A stretch of 64,000 nucleotides of DNA, taken from NCBI GenBank assembly GCA_963556495.2, contig OY747715.1, forward strand, positions 19,134,739 to 19,198,738, read 5' to 3'. Positions within the stretch are counted from its first letter, which is position 1. Every line of letters begins with the position of its first letter. This stretch comes from Valencia hispanica (Eukaryota; Chordata; Actinopteri; Cyprinodontiformes; Valenciidae). The notes under the pieces were generated by a model. The model was not told the DNA's origin, made no database searches, and saw nothing but the letters and a program-made list of their open reading frames with translations. This document shows, piece by piece, positions 44,701 through 58,437 of the stretch. A program made the position numbers and the translations under genes.

Positions 44701-46080
44701 ACGTAAACTGCCCAACAATCTCATAAGTTTTACAACTTTTGCATGGAGAGCAAACATGTTATAAAGCTTCAAATTTACAGCCATTCTGTCATTCCACCGT
44801 TACCTCATCATACATGGAACTTTCAAAATGCCACGTGTGTGACAGAGTTAGCATGCTGTCAAGAGTGGCACCACGAAAACAATTAAATGCATAACAAATT
44901 AAAATTATTCAGTGGAAAGGATGAATCAACAAAAAAACGAAACCTTTTTAACTAATGGAGCCAATAGAGCAGAATAAATTTCTCAAACGTCAGCATTTCA
45001 TGTTTTGGTTTCTTTTTTGACAGCTGTATGAAATATATTTTGTGCAATTGTTAGCCCTTCTATGAAATAAATCTTGACCTGAAGATATGTACTTTTTATT
45101 TCATATAGCATACAATGAACTTTCTGATGTGTAAAATGAATTAACCAGAGATCAGTAATTGCCAATTTTTCTGTTTGATCAGCTCTTAAACATGATTTAT
45201 CAACAGAATGCATGAATATTTCAATAAGTATACAGCAAATCAGAAACTTCCAAGATCAGTAGAACATTTCAGACATATATTAGTATAATTTATATCCAAA
45301 TTAAAAACATGAAACAATAATTATCTTCTGAGTTTAGCCATAAAATGATAAAACTGCTGTGTTATAACAAACAGAAATATGTATCATCACTACAATCACC
45401 ATAAACAGATCTTTAAGAGAAATGCAGCCTGGCTTTGGCTTTACTACCAACAGAGCTGAAAATAGACAAGATTCAGACATAGAGGGACGTCTATTTTAAA
45501 GGATGACAGAGTACCGGTTGAGAGGTCAGTCCATGTTCCCACGCCAATAAATGAACTAAAGTAGCAAGAGGGGACAGAGGAAACTTGGGCTATTAGAAAA
45601 AAATTCAAAAGGAAAAGAAAAATCTACAAAAAATATGTATATTTCTTAAGAAAAAAAGAGTTTACATCATGTACTGTATAATTGTTATCACTGCATTTGT
45701 ATCTTGCACACATACTAGTCTATCGTGAGTGACCAGACGGGTTGAGCAACTGCTGGTTTTGTTTGTATGATAAAGTTTACGCCTATTCTGCGTCGACCAG
45801 TATGCTGGACCTGCAAAACTACACTCCTTTGGACAAACCATACAGGTTCAGGAGCTCAGGAGATGAGAAAGATACTTTAATAAATGGTTGTAGGCCAATA
45901 AAGAATTTTAAAACTATCTCAAATAAATAAATTTTTATTCGTTTTGCCTCCCTTACCACCCTCCTTCACTGTGCATAATGGCAAGAAAAACCTTTCCCCG
46001 GCCTTGTTTGTCATAGGTACATTAATCTAATGTGTCAACTCACATTTTCATTTCAGTAAAACAGAAAGACATCAGTTAGT
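41774..46080. other. Intronic sequence; no firm features
   Basis: A short AATTGAATTCAGTTTAT fragment at 42060-42076 may be a scrap of an L2 tail. The rest is AT-rich unique sequence without exons or element ends. Confidence 0.5.
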
Positions 46081-46084
46081 CTAT

Positions 46085-46430
46085 ACTTGCTTGCAGGGTC
46101 GCATGAGAGCTGGTGCCAATTTTACAGCAGTCAGTGGGTAAGAGGCAAGGTTTACTCTGGACAGGTTGCCGCTCCATCATAGAGACACACAGAACAGACG
46201 AACATGCATAAACACTCATACCTAACAGCAATTTAGAGAATTCAATAACAGTCATGTTTTTGGACTGTGGGAGGAAGTTGGAGTACCTGAAGAGAACCCA
46301 TGCATGCACAGAGAGACCATACAAACACCATGCAGAAAGACCCAGGCCAGGAATTGAACCTAGGACCTTCTCACTGCAAGACAATGGTGCTACAAACTGT
46401 GAAACTGTGTACCCTGCAGAACATTCTTAT
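46085..46430 (+). repeat. Interspersed repeat fragment, family unassigned
   Basis: TTTTTGGACTGTGGGAGGAA, GAGAACCCATGCATGCACAG, and GAATTGAACCTAGGACCTTC then GCAAGACAATGGTGCTA form a sequence very common in fish genomes (LINE/SINE-derived). A related short piece occurs at 62950-63020. Confidence 0.55.
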
Positions 46431-48560
46431 TTAAAAAAAACAACGCCTAGATGTTCTTAGGAACTTAAAGTAAGTAAATGCACTAATGTTTTAATTTTCT
46501 GTGGGATTCAAAACCATTTCCTCTATCAAAGATCTTTCAGCACATGTATTTCCTTTATGCTTTAAAGTCCAGAATGGGAAAGAAAATCTAAAAGATCACA
46601 AATCAGAATCTCCCTGAAAACACCTGATTGGCACATCTCTATACAAGTTACTTTTATTATAGAGATTTGGGGGGGGATTACACATCATTAAAACAGGTGC
46701 CAGTAAGTGTGTAGGCAGTTGTGATTTGTAAAAATGTTTTTCTTTTAAAAATATGCACCACATGACTACACAAAAAATAAAGAAGTAGGGCTACAAGCCA
46801 GGTTTCTATTTCACCCTATAAACTGAAATCTAAGTCTGCTATGAATTTTTAACGGTTTTCCATTTCAGTTTCAGAAGTTTTGTTCAAGTGAGCCGATACA
46901 ACCAGCCAGCAGATAGAGAAGAATAAACACTTTACCAGCCACAGGCTTGATCAAGCCTGCACTGAAACTCCATATATTGCTTATGAATTAGGCCACTGAC
47001 ACAATTTCTCTAAAACAAGCCATCATAGATCAGGAGACTACATAAAGCGCAACACATCCTGAGCGCTTCAGAGCTTGAATGTTTGTTCTCTGCATATACA
47101 GTAACCTTGCAAGGGTAAATCATTCACTCACCTATGGCACAAGGTCCTCTGTACTGTTTGGTGGCAGCCAGTATTATACTTAGCTTGATCAAATTATCAA
47201 TCGATTTTATTTTCCCTCTTTTTTTCCCCACAAAAAAAAAAGTATTTTAATGGAAGAAGAAAAGATGTGATAACGCTACCTAATTCAACACAGTACCTAT
47301 ATAAGAACACTACTCATAACAGTTCATTTCACTTGTCCATCATTAAACATATAGTTGGTGTTGAAGGGCAAATGCATTTTTTTGTCACTCAATGAAAAAC
47401 TCCTAAGCTCGAAAAAAGCCATATATTTTACACAAGCAGCTAAAAAAATTAATAGATTGATTAATGGATCGTTAGCCAAGTTCTTCCTATGGAACTATTA
47501 AAAGACATTTGTTTTAGAAAACAACCACTGACAACTCCATTTTTTAAATTACTGTGCATTTGCATACAAATGAGATCTAAACAAACAGTATAAATGAATT
47601 TGACTCCATTTAAAATGAAAAAGGGCTTTTGGACGAAATGTCTTGCAATCAAAGATGATGGGCACCTTTAATTTGTTCCATTGAAAAACAATTTTAAAAA
47701 TTACGTTTCCTTTGTTGTTCGAGCTCCAAAATCATTTCCCATTTATAGAAATTTAGAACTTATATATCATGACTTACATGCAAGCCTAAATACAATTCTT
47801 AGTAATTTAAGCTTACAGCAAATGGTCTCCAGGTTCCACAAGCTTGCACAAAGATAAATAAAAAGAACAATGGCTCTGAGCCTAAAAAGGACTGGTTACT
47901 TTTCTCTCAGTTCAACAGGTGGCAGGTTGCTGTTCAAGGGGCCTGAACCCATGACCCCCCGCTGACAGTCTCCTTGGTAACTCTGTCATCCTGCTTACAC
48001 CGATCATGTGTCAAGAAAACTCCCTAACCCTTGTTTGTAGAACAGCAGGGGCAGGAAAAGAAAGCCCATAATCCTGATCCAGACCACACTTTTTCTCACA
48101 TGTTGCTGGGATACACTTCTCAATAAGCACTGAAATCTGCACAAAATGCTATACTTGTATAATAAGTCAGATTTAATCATGCAGAAAATCATATTTCCAC
48201 ACTTTAATGGTTAAAAAAACAAGCTCACTTAGAATGACTAAAAATCCTTTTAAATTTGTCCCATTCTCCTTCTGCTTCTGCAGTGGAAAACAAACAGCTG
48301 AACTCTGAACTTTGGCTGTCAAACCCAGACACACCCAGACGAGCTTTCCTATAGTTCAACGTGAAACACTGCGAGGGCAAGTAATGTGTGTAGAGAAAAC
48401 ATTTATTTTTCCTCTTATGGTCTCACAGGTTTCTTGCCAAGTCGGACACACAGCCTCAAGTTTGACTGACCAAAAGCCGAGCACATTAGAGAACATGTAC
48501 AGTTTTGTACAAAACAAAAGAGTTCGGCAAACTGGCTGAAAAGCACAACTGTGTATAAGG
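46431..48560. other. Intronic sequence without recognised features
   Basis: AT-rich; no exon, RNA gene or element ends found. Confidence 0.55.
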
Positions 48561-48568
48561 GGAAGCAA

Positions 48569-48959
48569 TAGGGATGCAAGATATATCGGCATCGACATCG
48601 GTATCAGCCGATGTTAGGCAATTTTAAACATATCGGCATCGGTCTGATAAGTAACAGAGGGCCGATATTAACAACCGGTGTTTATTCATTTCCATCTTTT
48701 TGACGTTTCTGTCTGTGTTTCAGGGGGGGTGTTATCCATGTGGTGTTTGTTTGGTCATGTGACAGCGATAGGGATGCGGCGCAGGAATGTAGGGGTGTTT
48801 TAACTCAAGCAGAGAAGCGGTGTAGATGGTGTGGTTGATTTTCCACGGTGTCGAAAGTGTAGGGAAATATGCCGTATACCATATCGGTTATCGGCCATAA
48901 CAGCGGGATTCATATCGGACATCGGTATCGGCCCAAATTTTCATATCGGTGCATCCCTA
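48569..48959 (+). mobile_element. hAT-type MITE, complete (391 bp)
   Basis: The ends TAGGGATGCAAGATATATCG and ATATCGGTGCATCCCTA are flanked by a perfect 8-bp duplication GGAAGCAA (48561-48568, 48960-48967). Subterminal repeats of ATCGGYATCGG occur in both arms. There is no coding capacity, so it is non-autonomous. The clean duplication suggests a fairly recent insertion. Confidence 0.93.
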
Positions 48960-48967
48960 GGAAGCAA

Positions 48968-50227
<1,260 letters not shown>

Positions 50228-50545
50228 AAAGGATGTAGGAGCATGTCTTGTAACCGGAGGGTGGCCAGTTCGAACCCTAGCTTTGTCTGTCTCTGGTGTT
50301 GTGTCCTTGGGCAAGACACTTCACCCCACTTGCCTGCTGGTGGTGGTCAGAGCGCCTGGTGTCACCAGCGTTCTGCGGCCTCGCTACAGTCAGTGTGCCC
50401 CAGGCAAGCTGTGACTACATTGCAGCTTACCATCAACAGTGTGTTAATGTGTGCGTGAATGGGTGAAAGACTAAATGTAGTGTGAAGCAATTTGGGATTG
50501 TCAGGACTATATAAAGCGCTATACAAGTACAAAGGTTTGTATATT
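50228..50545 (+). mobile_element. tRNA-derived SINE
   Basis: The head has a pol III B-box-like CAGTTCGAACCCT (50267-50279) and an A-box-like TAGGAGCATGT about 35 bp before it. The body contains GTGTCCTTGGGCAAGACACT, a conserved fish SINE segment. The tail, TATATAAAGCGCTATACAAGTA, resembles LINE 3' ends that would supply mobility. It is a retroposon, not a functional tRNA gene. Confidence 0.82.
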
Positions 50546-50814
50546 ATTTTAAAAAAATATGGAAAAAACAATAATCACATTCAATGTTGTTTTGACAAGC
50601 AGATATTAAAAGGGCCTTTTGAGTCATGGTCTCCAAAACAGAAAGCTACAACTACATATGGAAGACAACATTGTGTGTAATCGCATTGGCTTAAAATCTC
50701 TCAAGATAATCACAAAGCATATCGCTTGCTTGACTAAAAAGAGCTTTTACACTAGACTAAATCAAATGGATGAGTGGTTGCTTATTGGCCACAGAAAAAA
50801 AAGAATAAACTAAA

Positions 50815-51330
50815 GCCTGCCGCACACGAGAGCTATCTGCTGAGCAAAAAGTCATTCGAGGCCGTTTGCTCAGCAGATAGCTCGCCGTGTGCGGTTAATT
50901 TTCGGTGAGTTTTCTGCCTCATGAGGCGTTGAGGTGAAAATCCAACAGGTTTGATATTTTTCGCCTCGCGAAGTGAAAAACTCACCGTGTGCGCTCTACT
51001 TGAGCTGAGTGCTGAGGGGAAATATTCAAGCGACCAATCAAAACGCATCCTCCGCTCACATGATTCCAAGATGGCAGCCCACAGAGATTCTATTTTAGAA
51101 GATAAACTCGTGTGTACTCGACCGTAACCCATATTTTCCTAACCTTCAAACGGTGGCGAGGGCGACACCTCATAAACAAAATGAGAAGCAGCATTTCCTC
51201 CAAATCCATCTCTGTCTCCGTTTCATTAATTGTTTTCACTGAAAACAGGGGGCTGCCATCTTGGAATCATGTGAGCGGAGGATGCGTTTTGATTGATCGC
51301 TTGAATATTTGCCCTCAGCACTCAGCTCAT
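50815..51330. mobile_element. Foldback-type element with three nested inverted repeats
   Basis: The outer pair is left arm 51001-51080 and right arm 51250-51328, about 80 bp, nearly identical, spaced by 169 bp. A second pair is 50819-50847 and 50865-50894 (GCTATCTGCTGAGCAAA / TTTGCTCAGCAGATAGC). A third, shorter pair is GGTGAGTTTTC (about 50905) and GAAAAACTCACC (about 50976). CGTGTGCG/CGCACACG words recur at the stem bases. One outer arm includes an ATG reading MAAHRDSILEDKLV before stops. The family is not assigned; Harbinger-like is possible. Confidence 0.7.
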
Positions 51331-51705
51331 GAGTGAGCTTCGATGAATTAAACCCAGGTAAGAAAGAGGGATTTTTCATCACCCATCAAAAAAAGTTTCT
51401 TCACTGGAAACACTTTTTGCCCCAAGATTATAAAATAATTTGAATCTTGGATTTAGGGAAAGGAGAAACCCAAAGCTGAGGGATGACGACACAACACAGT
51501 TCAAGCCTCCGCTACGGCAGAAATGTCATGCACCTAGATTGCTGCAGCCTTTTTTCTGAACAAAGTGTACCAGGTGAGAAAATGCTTTTGTGCAGGATTA
51601 ATTTGCTGTAGTTACCCCAATGTGCATTGGGCAAATGAAAATGAGACCCTTTGACTGCAGCTGCCATCTGAGTCATGCACTTTCCTGTAATATATATATA
51701 CATAC

Positions 51706-51785
51706 ACAGTACAGGCCAAAAGTTTGGACACACCTTCACATTCAATTGAATGAGAAGGTGTGTCCAAACTTTTGGTCTGTACTAT
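51706..51785. mobile_element. Palindromic Tc1-type MITE (about 80 bp)
   Basis: Two inverted copies of AGTACAGGCCAAAAGTTTGG...ACACACCTTC meet head to head at TTCAA|TTGAA. Such back-to-back terminal repeats are common remnants of a fish Tc1 family. Confidence 0.85.
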
Positions 51786-51797
51786 AAAAAATATTAT

Positions 51798-51833
51798 CTA
51801 TCTATCTATCTATCTATATATATATATATATAT
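51798..51833. repeat. (TATC)n/(TA)n microsatellite
   Basis: About five TATC units are followed by TA repeats. Confidence 0.95.
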
Positions 51834-54680
51834 AAGTAAAGAAATATGCAGAATAATTCAACATGTTTATTGTTTTGTATTTCTGTAAATAATAAAAAGG
51901 CTAAATTTGTCTGTAAAAGAGGTTAAATCCGTCATGTGGCCTATTGGACAGGCCTTGAAATGCACACAAGACCCAGCATGGGCGTGAACAAGTCAGCAGG
52001 CACCACAACAACCTTAAAAAAAGAAACAGCTTGGCTGCTTAGAGGCCTCAACCTCCTTTGGCTTCCTGGCCTGTGACCCCCCAACCAAAGCCTGCTTCAA
52101 AGACTCTCCTCAAAGGGGTAGGGTGGGGTGACCCAACAAAGACAGATAAAAAATAAGCTACAAGACAGTAAAAAAGAAAATCGAGCATTATTTGTGATAA
52201 ATATCTGGCCATGTTAAAATTTCCATGAAAAAAAGGTAGTTAAGCAACCATCCAAGTATGAATTAATATAACATTTGCTGCAGTGCAAAATACGCCAATT
52301 CACTTCTAACTTTATAAAACCATTTGAAGAACATCAAATGCAGACAAATTTAAGCATGCGCCACAAAAGGTATTCTTCCTTTCCTAATAATGAATGTTAT
52401 TCACATAAATTAAACCACTCAAATAAATTATGTATCAGAAAGGCAGAAATTGATATTTGTAGCTGACAAAGAACTGGAGACGTAATGTAAAGTAAAAATA
52501 CAGTTTAAAAAATAAGATGTTATAAAAACACCAATGAGTGGAGTAGCATAAGGTACAAGAAGGGATAGCCGTAAACGAATAAAGTAACAGGAACTCAAAC
52601 AACATGGATTAACTCTGGCATAATCGTAAGAGATTACAAATCCAGGAAAGTGAGTTAACACAGACAATGTTGACCTAGTTTTGTCACCACAGGGTTTTAT
52701 CTACATTTTAGTAGCTGTACCTGAGATAAAAATTACAATACATAATTCATAATATAAAGGACACTAAACTAATCAAACCTTAAGAGCCAAAAAACATTTA
52801 TAGGCACAATATATAAACACAAATATAAATCATGTTGATTTGAAAAAACAAAACTCCAGTGTGAATAAATGTCCATTTAACGAAAAGACTTTAACTTTAT
52901 CACATATGGACTTGCTACAACATATGAGCTCTTACAACACAGTCACGACTTCCAGCAATAAGATGACATCTCAGTGGCTTGCAGTCTACACAAGCAGCGA
53001 CATGTAAAAATATGCAGCCTGGGATGCTTCGGGTCAGACCTACAGCCAAAACTAACAAGCTCTGAATGCAGCCAAGAAACAATTATAAATGCAACAATTA
53101 TCCTCCTGGTGAACATGTTCCTTCATCGCTCAAACTGTACTGCTTTTTATTAACATTTATATAAAAACAATAATATTAGTGTGTACTGCACATTTTTATT
53201 TCCTGCACAAGATATGGTCCATATATATTTAAAGTTTACACATACACATTTCCATGTAGGTGTACAAATTTAAACCCAGCAGTGTTAGATAAAGATTTAG
53301 AGGAACTAGGGAGCAGAAGAAAAAAAAACATGCAGAGCAGAGTTGCACAGCCTGTTTGGATACTGTTTAATGTCTCAGTGCTTACTTTAAAGCAACACAC
53401 CAAGAATATTTCTTCTGTATTGGGTTAGACACTTAAACTATTGCTCAGAGGTCCTTTAGGGACATTAGGAATTCTATTCTAATTCTATTGTCTATTGTCA
53501 GTAATGTATTCCAATACTGCATCATTGAAATTGTTCAGCAATAGAAACGGGAATAGCCCTGGTTTCCTATCCAATGGTTCCAACGGTTGTCGCTCAAGAG
53601 GCAGCCTCACACTATTGAAAGCCTGTACACGTGGCCATCCAGTATACACACACACACACACACAGAAAAATAGACTTCCATACAAAGTCACGTTAAAGGA
53701 CTCAATGATGTAAAAAGCACAGCAACAGAGAAGCATTATGCAATAGTTTGAATATTTTGAAAGTAGGAAGGGATAAAAGAAAACTGCAAAATGAGAAAAA
53801 TAATCATTTAAACAGACTATGGTTTACTTTCATTTGGCATTTATTAAAATACGTAATGCCGTTTTTTATATTTGGGCTTATGGTTAACTAGTTCAATTAT
53901 TTTTATAGGTTTTGATTTTTTGAAACAAAATAACCATATCAGATTACTTTCAACATTAAATATTTTCTATCTTTCTACTTAGACATAAAAGTAATGATAA
54001 TTTTAAACCATATGCAGTGTTTCAAATCGTTTAACTAATACTCAAAGTAACAGAAGCAGCAGGTTGCTAGGCTACTAGGCATAAAGGTTACTGTCACTAC
54101 TCTGTTTTTATTCCCATTTTGAGATGAATCCAGTGTCTTTTAAAGGCATTTATTACATATGACATGATTTATTGCAACATTTAACATCAATTACCAAACC
54201 AGTAGTTTGAACAATTGGTATTAGGCATAGGTCCATGATCGTTATACAGTTATACTAAGGGTTTTAAAAGTTTAGTTTCAATACTTTGAAAAGTGTTTCT
54301 AATGGGAGGTCAGATAAAGTGCTGCTGTTTTCTGAGGTTGTATGAAGCATTTAGAGCAAGGCAATGCTGCTTCAATTCCATTTACTGCTATCCAAAGCTG
54401 GTCAGCTGGCAGAAAGAAGGTTCAAAGACATCCCTAACTTACAAGAAAAAACCATTTAGATTTTTTTGGACATACGTATTTCTGGCCACAAATTACCTGG
54501 CCAGTCAAGGCATGAAAACTAAAAGAGCACCACTTATCCTTTTTTAATAAACAGGTTTTCTGCAAGTTAGCAAATATTTATTTTCCTTGTTTTTAAGTAA
54601 AGTCTTGTTAAATATACATTTTCTCATGATTAAGGTGCTGGTAGAGGATCCAGTCACAAAACCATTTTGAATAGCCTTGA
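51834..54680. other. Intronic sequence without recognised features
   Basis: AT-rich. There is a short (CA)n at 53645-53662. No exon or element ends. Confidence 0.55.
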
Positions 54681-54689
54681 AATACACTA

Positions 54690-54790
54690 ATCAGAATCAG
54701 CTTTATTTGCCAAGATTGTACACACAAACAAGGATTTTTCAAGTTGCTGTCAGTGAAGACATTTTAAATACAAATATATAAAGAAAAAAA
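54690..54790 (-). mobile_element. Short LINE 3'-tail fragment
   Basis: AATCAGAATCAGCTTTATTT then GCCAAGATTGTACACACAAA is the reverse complement of a very common fish LINE 3' end. There is no coding part. Confidence 0.55.
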
Positions 54791-55084
54791 AAGATATTCT
54801 TCCCCTGTAAATGTGTATATATACATTGTGAGGCTGAATGTTGGAGAACATACCTTTTGACAGGACTCATTGTTCCCCACATTTAGGGGTTTGTTTGTAG
54901 TTTCTGTCTTAGTGCGATGAAAAGAAAACAAAATTCTTGGGATTTTCAAACTTGAGAACGTTACATGAGATTTGACAGGAATTTATGGCGATAAACCTGG
55001 AAACTAAAAAGTTGAATGTTGGAACTTATCAGGGATTTTAAATGTTGTTCCAGCTATCTATTGTCTTCTGCTTATCTGAGATTG

Positions 55085-55200
55085 TGTCACAGAGATAACA
55101 GGTCCAGGAGGGAAACCCAGACATCTATCTCCCCAGAAACACCATCCAGGAAATTCTAGGAAATCCCAAGGTGTTTCCAGGCCATAATCCATGCAACTCA
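55085..55200 (-). repeat. Interspersed repeat fragment, family unassigned
   Basis: AGGGAAACCCAGACATCTAT, AGGAAATCCCAAGGTGTTTC and CAGGCCAT match the consensus feel of a widespread vertebrate LINE-derived repeat. It is short and diverged. Confidence 0.35.
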
Positions 55201-56992
55201 TTTTATGCAAGTACACTTGAATATATCTATGCTATTCCTCAAAGACATGTACACTGCTTACGCTACAGTTATTGAGGCCACATCCCCTACATGTACTGTG
55301 CATTGCTTCAGCACATAACCATATGATTTCTAGGGCCCTATAGCTATTGAAGTCACATTTTTGAATCTGTAAAATACATAATGTAAATTAAGTTTAAATA
55401 ATATCAGTTGGTTAATATATTTGATGTATTATATTAATGTTGAACTTACAACAGTCTCACATATGTATGCCTAGGACAAAACAAAACTTTTATTTTTGTT
55501 TGGATGTGATAATCTGTTTAAATGACTAAAGGTTTCCAGTTAATTCCCATTTATTTAAATGTGGAGAGTACAATTTTGAAAATCCCCTTACCTTAACTAC
55601 TCATGTATATTTCTGTAAGATTTCTGATAATTCATTGAAGAAGAGCATATAACCCGACTAATAGGCCAGCAAACATAAGCTTGTTGTACTCCCAGTGTTA
55701 TTCTAGAAAGAGTAGAACAGCAAAGACATAAAAAACTAAACTAAATATATGGGTTGTTTATTATTTACTGTTACCTTGGGTTTTTATATAAAAATAAATA
55801 TAATGAATAAATGTTATAGATAACATTATTAAACATGTAAAATACATCATTTTAGAAGCATTGAGAAGAATTGTTGCCATTTTATTTTAAAACATGATAT
55901 ATACATCTAGTTTTTAATTTTTTCTAAATGCCATAATAAAGTGAAACTGTCACTTTTATTTACGACTATTATTCAGTAAGAATCTCATCCTGACCCTTGC
56001 CAACTTGGAATCATAACTGATATGTATTACCATAAACAAAAGTCTTTATTGAAAACAATCAACACCAAAGTGGTGTTATGCAAAAACCCTTTGTAAATAA
56101 AAGGTTTTTAGATTTCAGTGCATCTGTACATTTGAGAATACTGCTGACCTCCAACCTTACGTTTGCTTTTGTAAATGGCGTTTTTCAGAGCAGTATGTCA
56201 ATATGTCTCTATTTTTAGACTTTTATTGTGAGGCTTCCGCCTTGCACATCAGTGACATGCATGCATCAAAGGGACACAGCATGAAGTAACAGAGAATGCT
56301 GTTACACCTATGATCAGGAAGTTAGACACACCATATTAGTCTGACAATGAAGAGCCAACAGAAGCTTAGTAACTTGTTCATCCATCACTTGTTTGCGAAC
56401 CAGACTAATTCACAGTGCCTTAATAACTTTCTTTTATAAAAGAACTGCAGAGATGCTTCCAGCATTGATCAAACAGCTTTTAGCTATCTACTGTCTTCAA
56501 CTCTGTCACACAGAGGCTCATAAAGCCTGAAACATGAATCTCTCTCTTTTTTAGCTTTCCACTTCAGAATTTGTCGAGTTATCAGATGGTAATCTTAGGG
56601 CTGAAAGTGAGGTGCGCCCACCAGACATTTGTCACTGAGCGCACGTTCAAGTTTCCAACAGTTCTCATTTCCTTTGTGTTCAAGCTCCACCATGCTGCAT
56701 CTTTACAAAAAACAAGCTTCGACTGTAACTCCCTTCCACTCAGACGGCATGTTTCATGGAATTATTAATTATATATATATATATACATACACACACACTA
56801 GCAACAACTAAACAAAAACTCTTTAAAAAGTAAAGTCTCTGACTTAACGTTCAACTTTTTTCTTCAGACACATTCTAATCTGACAACTCTTCAACTGGTT
56901 CTCCAACTGTCTGACCTCTAACAGTGGCCCTGTATGAAGAGGAAAAAAAAGGTCCTAAAGTTCACCTTTGGCATTCCTAAGATGTGGCACAA
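55201..56992. other. Intronic sequence without recognised features
   Basis: AT-rich, with a short (AT)/(AC) repeat at 56770-56800. Confidence 0.5.
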
Positions 56993-57048
56993 TGGGGATA
57001 AATCAGAGGAATGTGTCTACTGGGGATAAATCACAGGAATGTGTCTAA
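56993..57048. repeat. 28-bp tandem duplication, two copies
   Basis: TGGGGATAAATCAGAGGAAT... (56993-57020) is repeated at 57021-57048 with two differences, 250 bp inside intron 2 from the exon 2 donor. Confidence 0.93.
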
Positions 57049-57298
57049 CTGGGTCTGCCAGTTGGGAGGTGATAAGCACCAGACGCCCTGCACCCCAGGA
57101 GTGATAGGACTTTTCTTGCTAAAGAATGTCATAGACTAAATCAAAAGCGTAAAAACGTACTAAACTAGGTAAATTAAAAAAAAATAAATAACCAAAACCT
57201 CTCGAAGCTCACACATGCAAACTCAATACACCCGACTGCACACAGATGAAGCAAAGGCAGGGAAACAAGGTGGAGTGGAGTAATCATTCAAATCATAC

Positions 57299-58437
57299 CT
57301 TGTAAAGCCAACAGGAAAATTCCCCAAAGCTGCAGCAGAAGGAAGGCCATCGCTGGTGCTCTGAATCCCAGAGGAGTCTCCATACCTCTTCCCTCCTAAC
57401 CAGCTCTCCCCGGCTCCTGGCAAGTTTGAGTACGTGCCAAAAGGCTTCTGGTCTTGCAAGCCCGCTGTACCAGGATTAGCTCTGTAGTGGTACCCAGTTC
57501 CCCCACCAACACCCATGGGAGACGGCATGGTTCCCACCCCATGCAGAGGGCTCATGCCACTCTGGAGACACTGGGACTGGCAGTAACTGGCACCGTCCTG
57601 CTTCTCCTGTTTGACCACACCGGGGGTACGGATGTGGATGAAGTCAGCATCCTTCTCCTCCTTGATGACAACACTGGAGAGCATTGCTGGAGGCTGCTGA
57701 AGCTGTTGCTGTACCAGGTGGTGTGGAGATTGTTGCTGCTGCTGCTGCTCTATGCTGTTCACACCAATACTGTTGGCCCCGTTACCCAAGAGGGACTTTT
57801 CAGGACCACCACCACCGCTCTCCTGGAGGATGTTATCCAAATGTGCCACCTCAGAATCCAACTCAAAAGCACTGATTTCTGGCAGAGAGTTTGGAAGGTC
57901 CAGGTCTTGCCAGATATCTGCTTCATCGATTAGCTGAGCGGTGCTGCCATCCAGACTGCAAGAACTGGCGCCTGTTTGTCCACCATAATTTCCTAATTCC
58001 TTATCCAGGCAGAAAATTCCCTCCTGCTTGATTTGCTGGGGGAAAAGGTCTGGCAAAGGGAGGTTGCCCAGGACGGAGATCTCCGACGTGTTAATGACAG
58101 CGGTGGACGTCTGGTCGAGATCAGTGACACTCTGGTTCAACAATGGCAAGCTGTCCCCATAGCTGAGTATATCCTGTTCTTGTTTGTGCATTCTGTTCAT
58201 TTTACCCTCCTTATCTGACTCAAAGAGGCCTCCAAGCTCCCCCTGGTCTTTGGTTCCTCCTTGTCCATTCGGTGCCACGATGCTCTGGTTCATTGACCCA
58301 GAACCAGGCAGAAGCATTGTGGATTGAAGCAGTAAACCAGATGTGCCGGCTGTATCTCTGCCTACTTCAGGTGCACTCCCAGCAAATGTAAGGTTGTCGT
58401 TTCGATTACCGTTGTGCTTTGGTCCACCCTGATCCAT
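57299..58437 (-). CDS. nr3c1: Glucocorticoid receptor, exon 2 coding part (N-terminal transactivation domain)
   Basis: This exon encodes residues 1-379 plus two bases of codon 380 of the glucocorticoid receptor, a ligand-activated nuclear transcription factor. The start is ATG at 58437, in good context (GAG ATG G). The exon opens at 58446 after a clean acceptor (TTGTTTGCAG) and ends at 57299 before donor AAG|GTATGA; open sequence past either site is intronic. Recognition rests on the block TPGVVKQEKQDG (271-282), which matches the mammalian GR TPGVIKQEK synergy-control region, and on FCLDKE (142-147). An acidic/hydrophobic segment (about 169-204: DEADIWQDLDLP, then ISAFELDSEVAHLDNIL) is a likely AF-1 core. 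SUMO-type sites are IKQE (136-139), IKEE (258-261) and VKQE (275-278). A Gln-rich stretch with six consecutive Gln spans 231-248. The mineralocorticoid receptor is less likely because it lacks this N-terminal arrangement. Which fish GR paralog this is cannot be decided here. Confidence 0.94.

Noticed and set aside
50260..50285. Possible tRNA gene (B-box-like GTTCGAACC)
   Set aside because: No cloverleaf can be built; the flanks are a SINE body and tail.
57223..57298. Continuation of the GR exon 2 frame (RYDLNDYSTPPCF...)
   Set aside because: It lies beyond the donor AAG|GTATGA; phase and exon 3 sequence show this is intron.
57454..57933. 159-residue open frame on the plus strand
   Set aside because: Antisense shadow of GR exon 2; no independent gene signals.
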